From positions 806,001 to 870,000 of the forward strand of contig NZ_JAUSXQ010000001.1 of the NCBI RefSeq assembly GCF_030816115.1: a stretch of DNA of 64,000 nt. The letters run 5' to 3'. Within the stretch, counting starts at the first letter, position 1, and every line of letters starts with the position of its first letter. Of this stretch, positions 53,785-62,120 are shown in pieces. This DNA is from Chryseobacterium sp. W4I1 (GTDB lineage: Bacteria > Bacteroidota > Bacteroidia > Flavobacteriales > Weeksellaceae). A program made the position numbers and the translations under genes. The notes beneath the pieces are model-generated. The model saw nothing but the letters and a program-made list of their open reading frames with translations. It searched no databases and was not told where the DNA came from.

Positions 53785-55089
53785 TCACAAATCTGAAATA
53801 GCGCTATCCCGCTCACTTTCATACCTCCTGTTTTTCGCTTCTCCGATTCTCTGTCTTGTATAAATGCTATTGTGACCGGAAAGCAGATAAGAAACCACAC
53901 AGGCAATCGCTACATAGACGCCACATTCTGCTCCGAACAGTTCAATTCCCATAAGCATACAAGCCAAAGGCGTATTGGTTGCTCCGGCAAATACGGCTAC
54001 AAATCCCATTCCCGCAAGCAGCCCGAACGGCAAAGGAATAAACAGCGATAAGGCACTTCCTAAAGTAGCTCCGATAAAGAATAAAGGAGTGACCTCACCG
54101 CCTTTAAAACCTGCTGAAAGGGTAACAATCGTAAAAATCATTTTTAAAGCAAAATCATACAATGGAAGCTGCTTTTCAAAAGATTCCAGAATCACAGGAA
54201 CTCCCAGCCCGATATATCTTGTTGTTCCCATTACAAAAACTGCCAAGGCAATAATGATCCCACCAATCACCGGACGAAGTGGGGGATACTTGATCCTGGA
54301 TTTGAAAACTGAACCTGCCCAATGAATAACCCTGCTGAAAGTTGCTGCACAGATCCCGAAAACGATTCCTGCCAGCACACTGTATACAACAGGCAGAAAC
54401 TCCAACTTTGGAATAAGATCTATATGATAATGTGTATGCTTTACGTTCCAAAGATTCGTGGTCAAGTCTGCAAAAATTGCTGCTGCAAAGGCAGGGAAAA
54501 TAGCATGATAACGTATCCTTCCGATCAGGAAAACTTCAAGCCCAAAAACAGCTCCCGCCAGCGGAGTTCCGAAAACAGATCCAAAACCGGCAGCAATTGC
54601 AGCGGTAAGTAAAATTTTTCTTTCATTTCTGTCAAGTCTAAAAGGTTTACTCAGCTGGTCTGAAATAGCTCCTGCCATCTGGACAGCAGTACCTTCACGC
54701 CCGGCAGAACCTCCGAAGAAATGAGTAATTATAGTTCCCAAATAAACAAAAGGAGCCATTTTGAAAGGAATAATCTCTTTCGGATCATGAATACTGTCGA
54801 TCAGTAAATTATTTCCAGCCTCTACCTCTTTCCCAAAATAATGATATAAAAGTCCGATAAGAAAACCTGCTACAGGAAGCAGTGCAATCAGCCAGATATG
54901 ATTTTCTCTGAAGGTGGTAGCCCATTCCAAAGACTGAAGAAATCCTGCAGACGCTGTTCCCACAAGCAAACCGATGATGATGCTTATGCATAGCCATTTC
55001 AAAATATAGGGTAGAGCAGGAAATTTTCTAAAGAAAAAATGAGTGTAAAAAGTTGTTTTTCTGCGAAGTGTTCTTTGTTTTTTAGACAT
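53785..55089 (-). CDS. CLC-family fluoride/proton antiporter (CLC-F type)
   Basis: A 434-residue channel/antiporter-type protein. It has GGSAGREGTAVQMAG (residues 126-140, with gating glutamate E132), GFGSVFGTPLAGAVFGLEV and KGGEVTPLFFIGATLGSAL. The first anion-binding region reads VEAGNNLLIDSI instead of GSGIP, the departure seen in CLC-F fluoride exporters. A fluoride riboswitch directly upstream supports fluoride as substrate. It would expel fluoride using the proton gradient. No crcB/fluc gene is nearby. Confidence 0.9.
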   Translation of the reverse strand: MSKKQRTLRRKTTFYTHFFFRKFPALPYILKWLCISIIIGLLVGTASAGFLQSLEWATTFRENHIWLIALLPVAGFLIGLLYHYFGKEVEAGNNLLIDSIHDPKEIIPFKMAPFVYLGTIITHFFGGSAGREGTAVQMAGAISDQLSKPFRLDRNERKILLTAAIAAGFGSVFGTPLAGAVFGLEVFLIGRIRYHAIFPAFAAAIFADLTTNLWNVKHTHYHIDLIPKLEFLPVVYSVLAGIVFGICAATFSRVIHWAGSVFKSRIKYPPLRPVIGGIIIALAVFVMGTTRYIGLGVPVILESFEKQLPLYDFALKMIFTIVTLSAGFKGGEVTPLFFIGATLGSALSLFIPLPFGLLAGMGFVAVFAGATNTPLACMLMGIELFGAECGVYVAIACVVSYLLSGHNSIYTRQRIGEAKNRRYESERDSAISDL

Positions 55090-55126
55090 AATAATCCTGA
55101 TAAGTTATTGGTTAATAATCTCTTAA

Positions 55127-55183
55127 TCAGGCGTCATCAGCTTCTGTAAAGCGGTTGGGTAAGGAAGAACACCATTTCCTTGT
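55127..55183 (-). promoter_or_regulatory. fluoride riboswitch (crcB motif) upstream of the CLC-F gene
   Basis: On the minus strand the blocks AGGAAATGGTGTTC (about 55181-55168), AACCGC (55156-55151) and GCTGATGACGCC (55141-55130) appear in the order and spacing of the crcB/fluoride motif; the family consensus has GGNGAUGG. Just downstream, CCTGATTAAG (near 55130) can pair with CTTATCAGG (55104-55096), ending 7 nt before the ATG at 55089, so the expression platform probably blocks translation. Fluoride would stabilise the aptamer and free the start. Confidence 0.88.
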
Positions 55184-55245
55184 TGCTGCAAATTTAATTA
55201 TTCTCTGCGGATTTGTAAAATTTAATAAGGTAAATTCATAAGAAT

Positions 55246-55716
55246 CTATTTAATAAAAGGCTTCATTTCATCTTCAATCTGTGTTCTGAGGTCCATAAGA
55301 CGTTTGGCATATTTCTCCTGAAGTTTTTCCTCTTCAGTTTCAGGAACCCATTTCGGAACAGGAAGTTTTTTACCGTTTTCATCCACTGCTACAAAAACAA
55401 TAATGCAATGGGTTTTTTTATCAAAAGTAGGTTGTTTAAGGTTTCTTGAAAAAACATTGATTGAAATATGCATACTTGATGATCCCGTATAGATCACCTG
55501 TGCATCTACTCTTACGACTTCCCCAATTTTAATAGGTTCATAGAAACGGATCCCTCCAACATACACAGTAACGGAATAATTTCCGCTCCAGGTAGTGGCG
55601 CACGCATAACCTGCCTGATCGATCCATTTCATAACGCTTCCTCCATGTACATTCCCCCCGTAATTCACATCCGAAGGTTCCGAAATAAACTGAAAAGTAA
55701 TAGGCTTGTTCTGCAT
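55246..55716 (-). CDS. acyl-CoA thioesterase, hotdog fold (YciA type)
   Basis: A 156-residue single-domain hotdog protein. The catalytic segment is DVNYGGNVHGGSVMKWIDQAGYACA, with Asn/His and Asp33-Q as the expected catalytic positions, followed by TVYVGGIRFYEPIKIGEVVRVDAQVIYTGSSSMHISINVFSRNL. It hydrolyses acyl-CoA thioesters. The C-terminal Glu/Lys-rich helix (ETEEEKLQEKYAKRLMDLRTQI) is common in the group. It lies 120 nt before the fluoride region, on the same strand as the CLC gene. Confidence 0.9.
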   Translation of the reverse strand: MQNKPITFQFISEPSDVNYGGNVHGGSVMKWIDQAGYACATTWSGNYSVTVYVGGIRFYEPIKIGEVVRVDAQVIYTGSSSMHISINVFSRNLKQPTFDKKTHCIIVFVAVDENGKKLPVPKWVPETEEEKLQEKYAKRLMDLRTQIEDEMKPFIK

Positions 55717-55836
55717 CTTTATAAAATTTGAATAAAGTTATTTATAAATTTCCAGAATTTTGGATTAAATCCTACTTTTGAAGGACGAAACTTCAGGAAT
55801 GAAGGAAATTTAACAAACAAGAGATTTAAAATAATA

Positions 55837-56193
55837 ATGAAGAAAGTATTCCACCTTAATACATGCGATACATGCCGAAAGATCCTGGCTCAGTTTGACC
55901 TTACCGGTTGGGAACTCCGTGAGATCAAAAAAGAACCAGTGACCAAGGAAGAACTGGAAGCTATGTATAAAAAAACAAAATCGTACGAGGCCCTCTTCAG
56001 TAAAAAATCTACACAAATCAAATTAAGAGGCTTAGATGTAAAGAATCTTCAGGAAAAAGATTTCAAGGATCTCCTTCTGGATCACTATACCTTTTTAAAA
56101 CGTCCGGTTTTTCTTACAGATAATGAAATTTTTGTAGGAAATGATAAAAATAATGTAGAAGCATTAAAGGAATTCTTTGGAGTAAATGAATGA
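55837..56193 (+). CDS. ArsC/Spx-family arsenate reductase-like protein
   Basis: A 118-residue thioredoxin-fold protein with C10-D-T-C13 in LNTCDTCRKILAQF, the ArsC/Spx active-site region, and RPVFLTDNEIFVGND near the C-terminus, where ArsC has the RP motif. It could reduce arsenate or another thiol-disulfide substrate; without arsR/acr3 neighbours this stays open, and Spx-type roles are possible. Its end overlaps the next gene by 4 nt (ATGA). Confidence 0.82.
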   Translation: MKKVFHLNTCDTCRKILAQFDLTGWELREIKKEPVTKEELEAMYKKTKSYEALFSKKSTQIKLRGLDVKNLQEKDFKDLLLDHYTFLKRPVFLTDNEIFVGNDKNNVEALKEFFGVNE

Positions 56194-56528
56194 AATATGT
56201 AATTTCCATATTGCTTTTTATTTCACTCAGTCTCTGTGGGCAGACCGTTTATAGAACACCTTCGGGAACAAAATACCATTTGCCATCATGCAGAATGGTG
56301 AAAAATGTTTCTGCTGGCCTTGACGTAAATAAAGCTATGGAAATTGGGCTTCAGCCCTGTAAAATATGCAATCCCTCCGGAACAGCAGCGTATCGTTTTA
56401 TTTCCAAACCTAAAAAAGTAAACGGTACGAATAAGGGAAATCAGTGTTTGGGAATGACCAAAAGAGGAACCAGATGTAAGCACCATACTCGAATTGGAAA
56501 TGATTATTGTTTTCAACACGAACCTTAA
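56190..56528 (+). CDS. small secreted protein with two Cys/His clusters
   Basis: A 112-residue protein with a signal peptide (MKYVISILLFISLSLCGQ). The first cluster, YHLPSCRMVKNVSAGLD... LQPCKICNPS, has C34, C57 and C60 and looks like an Ada-type or Ser/Thr-rich metal-binding motif. The second cluster, GNQCLGMTKRGTRCKHHTRIGNDYCFQHEP, has C86, C96, H98/H99, C107 and H110 and looks like a small zinc-binding knuckle. I know of comparable DNA-end or DUF5763-like modules but cannot assign a function. It is translationally coupled to the ArsC-like gene. Confidence 0.72.
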   Translation: MKYVISILLFISLSLCGQTVYRTPSGTKYHLPSCRMVKNVSAGLDVNKAMEIGLQPCKICNPSGTAAYRFISKPKKVNGTNKGNQCLGMTKRGTRCKHHTRIGNDYCFQHEP

Positions 56529-56623
56529 AGAATAAGGCTTAAAAAAAATGTCAATATTTCGTGATTTATTTTAATGAATTCATTATTAAATACTTATATT
56601 TATAATCATTAAAAAATAATATC

Positions 56624-56812
56624 ATGACAAAAGACCTTTTAACAACAAAGAATCTTAACCGATCAGCATTAAAACAGATCTCGGGAAGTGGTAAAATTCC
56701 GCCAGTAAATTGCTTTACACTTTGCGGCCCAGGCGGCGGTGTAATTTCCAACAGACCGGGAATAGGAGATGCCTGCAACCCGGACAGAACCATCTGCTGC
56801 ATCTGTTACTAA
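56624..56812 (+). CDS. Cys-rich small peptide (RiPP/bacteriocin-like precursor candidate)
   Basis: A 62-residue peptide, with no recognisable modification gene beside it. The leader-like N-terminus KDLLTTKNLNRSALKQISGSGK is helical, with G21-S-G23 in place of GG. The rest is Gly/Pro/Cys-rich with cysteines at 30, 34, 51, 58, 59 and 61 (VNCFTLCGPGGG, DACNPDR, ICCICY). The Cys pattern differs from the 44.8-45.5 kb pair. It is a separate transcript, followed by a strong hairpin. It may be a dispersed member of the peptide repertoire. Confidence 0.68.
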   Translation: MTKDLLTTKNLNRSALKQISGSGKIPPVNCFTLCGPGGGVISNRPGIGDACNPDRTICCICY

Positions 56813-56816
56813 AACA

Positions 56817-56850
56817 AAAATAGGCTGTAAAATGAATTACAGCCTATTTT
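56817..56850. terminator. bidirectional terminator between the Cys-rich peptide and gcvT
   Basis: AAAATAGGCTGTAA (56817-56830) pairs perfectly with TTACAGCCTATTTT (56837-56850); flanks are A-rich on the left and T-rich on the right. It serves both convergent genes. Confidence 0.9.
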
Positions 56851-56869
56851 ATTTATATTTTCAGAACTA

Positions 56870-57946
56870 TTATACGAAAGGAGCTTTCACCACTTTTGCA
56901 GGAATGTTCTTATTTCTTACCTGAATGAAAATTTCAGAACCCAGTTTGAAATGAGGCTTGTCTACATAAGCAAGTCCCAAACCGATCTTTTTCATCGGAG
57001 ACTGGGTACCAGATGTTACCTTTCCAATCACATTTCCTTCTGCATCTACTACCGGATAATCATGTCTTGGAACCCCTTTGTCAGTAAGTTCAAAAGCGAC
57101 CAGCTTTCTGGTAACCCCTTCTTCTTTCTGCTTTGCGAATGTATCTTTAGAAACAAAATCCTTATCGAATTTTGTAATCCATCCCAATCCTGCTTCGATA
57201 GGTGAAGTAGTATCGTCGATGTCATTTCCGTAAAGACAGAATCCTTTTTCCAGTCTTAAAGTATCTCTGGCAGCAAGTCCGGCCGGAATCAATCCTTCCG
57301 CCTCACCAGCATTAATAAGCGCATCCCAAAGTTCTACAGCATTTTCATTGTTGAAGTAGATCTCAAAGCCTCCACTTCCTGTATATCCTGTGTTTGAAAT
57401 AATCACATTATTCACTCCTGCAACATTTCCCACTGCAAAATGGTAATAAGGAATCTCAGACAGATTAGTTTCCGTTAGCTTCTGAAGGATTTCAGTAGCT
57501 TTAGGACCCTGAATAGCCAATAATGACATCTCATCAGATGCATTGGTCATTTTAGCACCGAACGTATTGTATTTTGAGATATGATCCCAGTCTTTTTCGA
57601 TATTTGATGCGTTTACTACAACGAAATATTTTTCGTCTTCCATTTTGTAAACAATAAGGTCATCCACGATTCCTCCATTCTCATTAGGAAGGCAAGAATA
57701 TTGAGCTTTTCCGTTTTCCAGAGCATCTACATTGTTCGTCGTTACGAATTGTAAAAGATCTTTAGATCCCGGTCCCTCAATAAAAAACTGTCCCATGTGT
57801 GAAACATCAAACAATCCTGCTTTTTCTCTTACTGCAAAATGCTCATCAGTAACACCGGAATATTGTACAGGCATTTCAAAACCTGCAAAAGGTACGATTT
57901 TAGCGCCCAAAGAAACGTGTTTATCGTATAAGGCTGTTTTCTTCAT
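56870..57946 (-). CDS. gcvT: aminomethyltransferase (glycine cleavage T protein)
   Basis: The T protein of the glycine cleavage system transfers the methylene of glycine to tetrahydrofolate. The 358-residue protein has [49 protein letters not shown], and the C-terminal barrel with [22 protein letters not shown]. Other system genes are not adjacent. It is the last gene of a minus-strand unit with a hypothetical and idi. Confidence 0.96.
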   Translation of the reverse strand: MKKTALYDKHVSLGAKIVPFAGFEMPVQYSGVTDEHFAVREKAGLFDVSHMGQFFIEGPGSKDLLQFVTTNNVDALENGKAQYSCLPNENGGIVDDLIVYKMEDEKYFVVVNASNIEKDWDHISKYNTFGAKMTNASDEMSLLAIQGPKATEILQKLTETNLSEIPYYHFAVGNVAGVNNVIISNTGYTGSGGFEIYFNNENAVELWDALINAGEAEGLIPAGLAARDTLRLEKGFCLYGNDIDDTTSPIEAGLGWITKFDKDFVSKDTFAKQKEEGVTRKLVAFELTDKGVPRHDYPVVDAEGNVIGKVTSGTQSPMKKIGLGLAYVDKPHFKLGSEIFIQVRNKNIPAKVVKAPFV

Positions 57947-57955
57947 TTTTAATTT

Positions 57956-58426
57956 TTATTTCTTTATTTTAAAGCTGTTGAAAGTTTCGTTGAATACATT
58001 CATATAATTTCCGTTCCAGAACTTCTGGCCACAGTTGATGGAAACAAGGTAGAGATTTTTGTCTTTTTGAAAAGCTTTGGTGATCCAGAACAATTTTTCT
58101 TTTTCATCAAAATACTCATAATAATATTCGGTATATCCTTTTCTGCCTTTGTTTTCTTTTATTTTGTCTTCCGGATCATTAGATTTATAAAGTGCCAGGA
58201 TAAATTTTTTCATATCCGCTTTCGGAAGATTCAGGTCGTGGTATTCTGAAATGGTAATTGCTCCAATTTCATTAGCCGGGAAAATATTGACAATATCATT
58301 GTCATTGGTGGATTTCCAGCCTTCCGGAACGTTGATAGAGTAGCCGGGATTTTCATATACTTTTGCTTTTTGAGCAAAAAATAAACTTCCCGATAAAAAA
58401 GCGGTTACAAATAATATTTTTTTCAT
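57956..58426 (-). CDS. hypothetical secreted protein
   Basis: The start at ATG 58426 (MKKILFVTAFLSGSLFFAQ) gives 156 residues; the extra upstream codon at 58429 would be TTG. There is a signal peptide and a mature beta-rich domain (KVYENPGYSINVPEGWKSTNDNDIVNIFP, ITISEYHDLNLPKADMKKFI, LYLVSINCGQKFWNGNYMNVFNETFNSFKI), like a PsbP/DUF1795-type fold. The function is unknown. The gaps to idi (3 nt) and gcvT (9 nt) mean one operon. Confidence 0.75.
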   Translation of the reverse strand: MKKILFVTAFLSGSLFFAQKAKVYENPGYSINVPEGWKSTNDNDIVNIFPANEIGAITISEYHDLNLPKADMKKFILALYKSNDPEDKIKENKGRKGYTEYYYEYFDEKEKLFWITKAFQKDKNLYLVSINCGQKFWNGNYMNVFNETFNSFKIKK

Positions 58427-58429
58427 CAA

Positions 58430-58939
58430 TTAAAAATGGTGTTTATATTCTTCAAGGATAATTTTAAACCATTCTGTAAAATTTCCTGGATTTTCGGTAA
58501 TCTCCTGGTCGAGATCTTCCATCGAGATAAATCTTACTTCTTCCACTTCCTCTTTATTTAAATTAAAATCAGACTCGTGATTTCCTATGAATACGTGGTC
58601 CAGTTCATGTTCCCAAAGGCCGCCGCCTACTTCTGCTTTATAGATAAAACTAAATTTTTCCGACAGTTCAGCCTCAATTCCCAGTTCTTCTTTTATCCTG
58701 CGTGTGGCACCCTCCAGATAAGTCTCATCTTTTCTTGGGTGAGAGCACACCGCATTGGTCCATTGGTTAGGAGAATGGTATTTTCCTGATGCCCTTTTTT
58801 GAAGAAGCATTTCGCCTTTGCTGTTGAACAGAAATACAGAAAATGCACGGTGCAGAAGGCCGTTGATGTGTGCCTGCTGCTTTTCCATCAGACCCAGAAC
58901 TTCATCTTCAGGATTTACTAAAACTACCAATTCTTCCAT
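58430..58939 (-). CDS. idi: isopentenyl-diphosphate delta-isomerase, type I
   Basis: A 169-residue Nudix-fold isomerase that interconverts IPP and DMAPP. The catalytic Cys is C65 in QWTNAVCSHPRKDETYLEGA, and the Glu is in GLWEHELDHVF (E109/E111). The Nudix-like helix is ATRRIKEELGI. The metal-binding His is seen in LLHRAFSVFLF. The length is close to E. coli Idi. It feeds the isoprenoid pathway for menaquinone and carotenoids. Confidence 0.94.
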   Translation of the reverse strand: MEELVVLVNPEDEVLGLMEKQQAHINGLLHRAFSVFLFNSKGEMLLQKRASGKYHSPNQWTNAVCSHPRKDETYLEGATRRIKEELGIEAELSEKFSFIYKAEVGGGLWEHELDHVFIGNHESDFNLNKEEVEEVRFISMEDLDQEITENPGNFTEWFKIILEEYKHHF

Positions 58940-59033
58940 TCCTACAAATGTAAGTCTAATAAATGTATTTTGGAAATTTTTGGATAAACATCATCTGTTA
59001 AGGAATTAAGATGATAGGAAAGCTCTTCTTACA

Positions 59034-59879
59034 TCAGAGAATTTGTTTTTTTTCTTTCCGTAGGGTAGCTGGGCTTAATCCAAAATGTTTTTTCAGAGAT
59101 TTTGTTAAATGGCTTCCATCTGTAAAACCCAGGCTCCAGGCAATTTCCTGTAAAGAAGATTGGGTATATTTTATCCTGTTGATTGCGATCTGTAGTTTTG
59201 TTTTTTGAATATATTCCTTTAGTGATTCATTAGAATTCCTTTTAAAATATTCACTGAAATACTTTTTAGAAATGTTGAATTTATCGGAGAGATATAATAT
59301 GGATAATTTGTGTTCATCAATAATATTCTGATTAATATACTTAATGATGTCATTGAATTTATCATCATTTGATTTCTGAAAATTGTTGGGTGCAATGAGT
59401 CCCGAACTTATGATCGTTAGAATGGATGATAGAGTATTGGCTATTATAGTTTCTGAATAATCTGTCGGCTGTTCTTTTTCAAGCCATATAATTTCAAATA
59501 ACTTTTTCACCTGGCTTTTATCTTTATTATTATTGATATAAAGTCCCGTGTTGAAATCATAAAAACCGATGATATAATTGAGCTTACTGAACCAATGTAA
59601 ATAATCTATCTCCGTATTTTTAAGGTTTTTGAAATAATGTTCGGTAAACCGGATAAAAAGAAAAGTAGTAGGTTCTGTAATTTCGTAGGCATGACATTTG
59701 GAATAGGGTAAAAGGAAAAAATCATCTTTTTGATAAGTACAGGTCTTATATTCTATACTTTGAATGCCTTTTCCGTTAAGAATAAATACCAATTCAAAAA
59801 AACTGTTTTTGCGGAACCTGTCTTTCCACTCTGTAAGTTCTGTAAGTTCAATTTCAATAAGGTCCCGTATATGATCCAT
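59034..59879 (-). CDS. AraC-family transcriptional regulator
   Basis: A 281-residue regulator. The N-terminal half (about 1-150) is a cupin-type sensor (ELVFILNGKGIQSIEYKTCTYQKDDFFLLPYSKCHAYEI). The C-terminus has two HTHs (LSILYLSDKFNISKKYFSEYFKRNSNESLKEYIQKTKLQIAINRI, SLQEIAWSLGFTDGSHLTKSLKKHFGLSPATLRK). It is divergent from the AhpD-like gene (112-nt gap), which it may regulate. Confidence 0.92.
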   Translation of the reverse strand: MDHIRDLIEIELTELTEWKDRFRKNSFFELVFILNGKGIQSIEYKTCTYQKDDFFLLPYSKCHAYEITEPTTFLFIRFTEHYFKNLKNTEIDYLHWFSKLNYIIGFYDFNTGLYINNNKDKSQVKKLFEIIWLEKEQPTDYSETIIANTLSSILTIISSGLIAPNNFQKSNDDKFNDIIKYINQNIIDEHKLSILYLSDKFNISKKYFSEYFKRNSNESLKEYIQKTKLQIAINRIKYTQSSLQEIAWSLGFTDGSHLTKSLKKHFGLSPATLRKEKKQIL

Positions 59880-59969
59880 TACTTTATCAGGCTATATTTA
59901 CAAAGATAAATCTTTTATTTTTACTCATTTATCCTATTTATATACTCTTTTCAGCACAACCCGTACGCC

Positions 59970-59977
59970 TAACTTTG
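59970..59977 (+). promoter_or_regulatory. -7 element of the AhpD-like gene
   Basis: TAACTTTG lies 13 nt before the ATG at 59991, giving a very short leader. No TTG at the right spacing is seen, as would fit a promoter needing an activator such as the divergent AraC-type protein. Confidence 0.45.
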
Positions 59978-59990
59978 CCCAAAAAAGAAA

Positions 59991-60407
59991 ATGGATTACA
60001 AAGAGATTTCAAAAAAGACAGTAGGACACTTATATCAGGCACATACAAGCATCAGAAATTCTGAAGTTGATAATAAACTCATTGCATTGGCCGAATTGAG
60101 GATTTCCCAATTGAATGGATGCTCTTATTGCTGCAGCTTTCATGCTAATGAATTAAGAGAAATGGGAATGGAATCTTCATTAATTGATAAAATACCGGGT
60201 TACAAACACTCCAGATCATTTGATCATAAACAGATTTTGGTCTTACAATGGACTGATGCAGTGACCCATCTAACCAATGATATGGAAACTTTGCTTCAGG
60301 AATTAAAGCAAGAGTTTTCAGAAAAAGAAATTGTGGAATTAACGTCCAGTATTTCCTTAATGAATGCTTTAAATCGGTTAAGAATCAGTTTAGGAGATCC
60401 ATTTTAG
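59991..60407 (+). CDS. carboxymuconolactone decarboxylase / AhpD-like protein
   Basis: A 138-residue helical protein of the AhpD superfamily. The signature C44-S-Y-C47-C48-S-F-H51 in LNGCSYCCSFHANELREMG corresponds to the CxxCxxxH redox motif. The substrate is unknown; relatives reduce alkyl hydroperoxides or act as general thiol reductases. It is divergent from an AraC regulator, which suggests induction by a stress or substrate. Confidence 0.88.
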   Translation: MDYKEISKKTVGHLYQAHTSIRNSEVDNKLIALAELRISQLNGCSYCCSFHANELREMGMESSLIDKIPGYKHSRSFDHKQILVLQWTDAVTHLTNDMETLLQELKQEFSEKEIVELTSSISLMNALNRLRISLGDPF

Positions 60408-60585
60408 GAGTGAATTTCCCATCTAAGTTGTATTGCCAAATAATTGAATTCTTATAAAACAGAAAAAAATTAACTATATCCAAATTATTGATTCATTTTT
60501 ATTAATATTATTCTATAAATGATAGTTTTTATAGTTTGTTTTTAATGTAAAGTAATTTTAATTATGGTGTTCAATGTAAAAGCCG

Positions 60586-60593
60586 TAGCTTTG
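60586..60593 (+). promoter_or_regulatory. -7 element of the HAD gene
   Basis: TAGCTTTG matches TAnnTTTG and lies 17 nt before ATG 60611. Confidence 0.45.
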
Positions 60594-60610
60594 CATTTGA
60601 ATTTTTAACG

Positions 60611-61015
60611 ATGGAATTAGAATACAAAGAGCATTTAAGTCCAATCCTTAAGGACGGGGTAAAAAATTATTTAATCGATATAGACGGTACCATTACAGAC
60701 GATGTTCCGAACGAAGAACCGGAAAGAATGGTTACCTGTGAACCTTACCCGGATGCACTCGAAACAGTCAATAAATGGTATGACGAAGGGCATCAGATCT
60801 GTTTCTTCACTTCAAGAACAGAAAATCTGAAGCAGATTACCATCGAATGGCTGGATAAGCACGGCTTCAAATACCACAGCGTCCTCTGTGGAAAACCAAG
60901 AGGAGGCAATTATCACTGGATAGACAACCACCTGGTAAGAGCTACAAGATACAAAGGTAAATTTACAGACCTTGTAGAAAAGCAGGTAACTATTGAAGTT
61001 TTCAAAGAAGATTAA
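60611..61015 (+). CDS. HAD-like hydrolase
   Basis: A 134-residue compact HAD-superfamily protein with D23-I-D25-G-T-I-T (NYLIDIDGTITDD), an FFTSRTENLKQITIEWL segment (motif II Ser/Thr), and GKPRGGNYHWIDNHLVRATRY as the later part. The last acidic motif reads D-N instead of DD. It may be a small phosphatase; in this group such proteins are sometimes labelled phosphoheptose isomerase, for which I see no evidence. It lies 98 nt before serA, across a palindrome. Confidence 0.82.
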   Translation: MELEYKEHLSPILKDGVKNYLIDIDGTITDDVPNEEPERMVTCEPYPDALETVNKWYDEGHQICFFTSRTENLKQITIEWLDKHGFKYHSVLCGKPRGGNYHWIDNHLVRATRYKGKFTDLVEKQVTIEVFKED

Positions 61016-61029
61016 GAAAACATATACGA

Positions 61030-61086
61030 AGATTTAAAAATTAAACGATGAAGTGTACGCACTGACAATCTTTAATTTTTAAATCT
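61030..61086 (+). repeat. perfect 16-bp inverted repeat with nested hairpin between HAD gene and serA
   Basis: AGATTTAAAAATTAAA (61030-61045) and TTTAATTTTTAAATCT (61071-61086) are exact inverse complements. Inside the 25-nt loop is AGTG-TACG-CACT (61052-61063). The right side is followed by TTCACTTTTTAA. It may end the HAD transcript or act as a leader structure for serA, whose ATG is 28 nt further on. Confidence 0.6.
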
Positions 61087-61113
61087 TTTCACTTTTTAAT
61101 ATCAATTGTATTT

Positions 61114-62073
61114 ATGAAAGTTTTAGCAAATGACGGTCTGGATCAATCTGGAATTGATGCACTGGCTGAGAAAGGTTTTGAAGTGATCACTGCAAAAGTT
61201 CCGCAGGAGTTTTTGGTAGATTACATTAACGAGCATAAAATCCGTGCCCTGCTGGTAAGGAGTGCTACACAGGTAAGAAAAGATATTATTGACGGCTGCC
61301 CATCCATCGAAATTATTGGACGTGGCGGAGTAGGAATGGATAATATTGATGTAGACTATGCCAGAGAAAAAGGAATTCATGTGATCAATACTCCTTCTGC
61401 TTCTTCAGAATCTGTGGCTGAACTTGTTTTCGCACACTTATTTTCAGGAGCGCGATTCCTTCAGGATTCAAACAGAAAAATGCCTTTGGTAGGAGATACA
61501 GAATTTGCAAGCCTTAAAAAAGCCTATACGGCAGGAATTGAGCTAAGAGGTAAAACCATCGGGATTGTTGGGATGGGAAGAATAGGACAGGAAGTAGCCA
61601 GAATTGCTTTGGGTCTTGGTATGAGAGTAGTGGCAGCAGATAATAATGTAGGAAAGGCAAGCATTAAAGTGAAATTCTACAACAACCAGTTCATCAACGT
61701 AGATATTGAAACGGAGCCACTTCAGGAAGTATTGAAGCATTCAGACTTTATTACCCTTCACGTTCCGGCTCAGAAAGACGGTTATATGATCGGGAAAAAC
61801 GAATTTGACATCATGAAAGACGGGGTAGCGGTAGTAAACTGCTCAAGAGGTGGTGTTATCGATGAATCCGCTTTGATTGATGCGTTGGATTCAGGGAAGG
61901 TGAAATTTGCAGGATTAGATGTTTTCATCAATGAACCTACACCTTCTAAAGAAATTCTAAACCACTCAAAAATTTCCCTGACTCCTCATACAGGAGCATC
62001 TACTATGGAAGCTCAGGACAGGATCGGGCTTTCTCTGGCAGAGCAGATCTCAAGCATTTTACAGATCCAGTAA
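61114..62073 (+). CDS. serA: D-3-phosphoglycerate dehydrogenase (short form)
   Basis: A 319-residue 2-hydroxyacid dehydrogenase. LVRSATQVRKD and GRGGVGMDNIDVDYAREKGI in the substrate domain, the Rossmann motif GIVGMGRIGQEVA, NCSRGGVIDE (Arg) and FINEPTPSKEIL (Glu), then LTPHTGASTMEA (His) are visible. The ACT domain for serine inhibition is absent, the short form of Bacteroidota. It starts the phosphorylated serine route. Other hydroxyacids as substrates are possible; SerA is the best fit. Confidence 0.9.
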   Translation: MKVLANDGLDQSGIDALAEKGFEVITAKVPQEFLVDYINEHKIRALLVRSATQVRKDIIDGCPSIEIIGRGGVGMDNIDVDYAREKGIHVINTPSASSESVAELVFAHLFSGARFLQDSNRKMPLVGDTEFASLKKAYTAGIELRGKTIGIVGMGRIGQEVARIALGLGMRVVAADNNVGKASIKVKFYNNQFINVDIETEPLQEVLKHSDFITLHVPAQKDGYMIGKNEFDIMKDGVAVVNCSRGGVIDESALIDALDSGKVKFAGLDVFINEPTPSKEILNHSKISLTPHTGASTMEAQDRIGLSLAEQISSILQIQ

Positions 62074-62090
62074 CCAGCTGAAGATGATAA

Positions 62091-62117
62091 AAAAGCACCT
62101 CAATTTGAGGTGCTTTT
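62091..62117. terminator. bidirectional terminator between serA and mscL
   Basis: AAAAGCACCTCA (62091-62102) pairs perfectly with TGAGGTGCTTTT (62106-62117) around ATT, with A-rich left and T-rich right flanks. Confidence 0.92.
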
Positions 62118-62120
62118 GTT

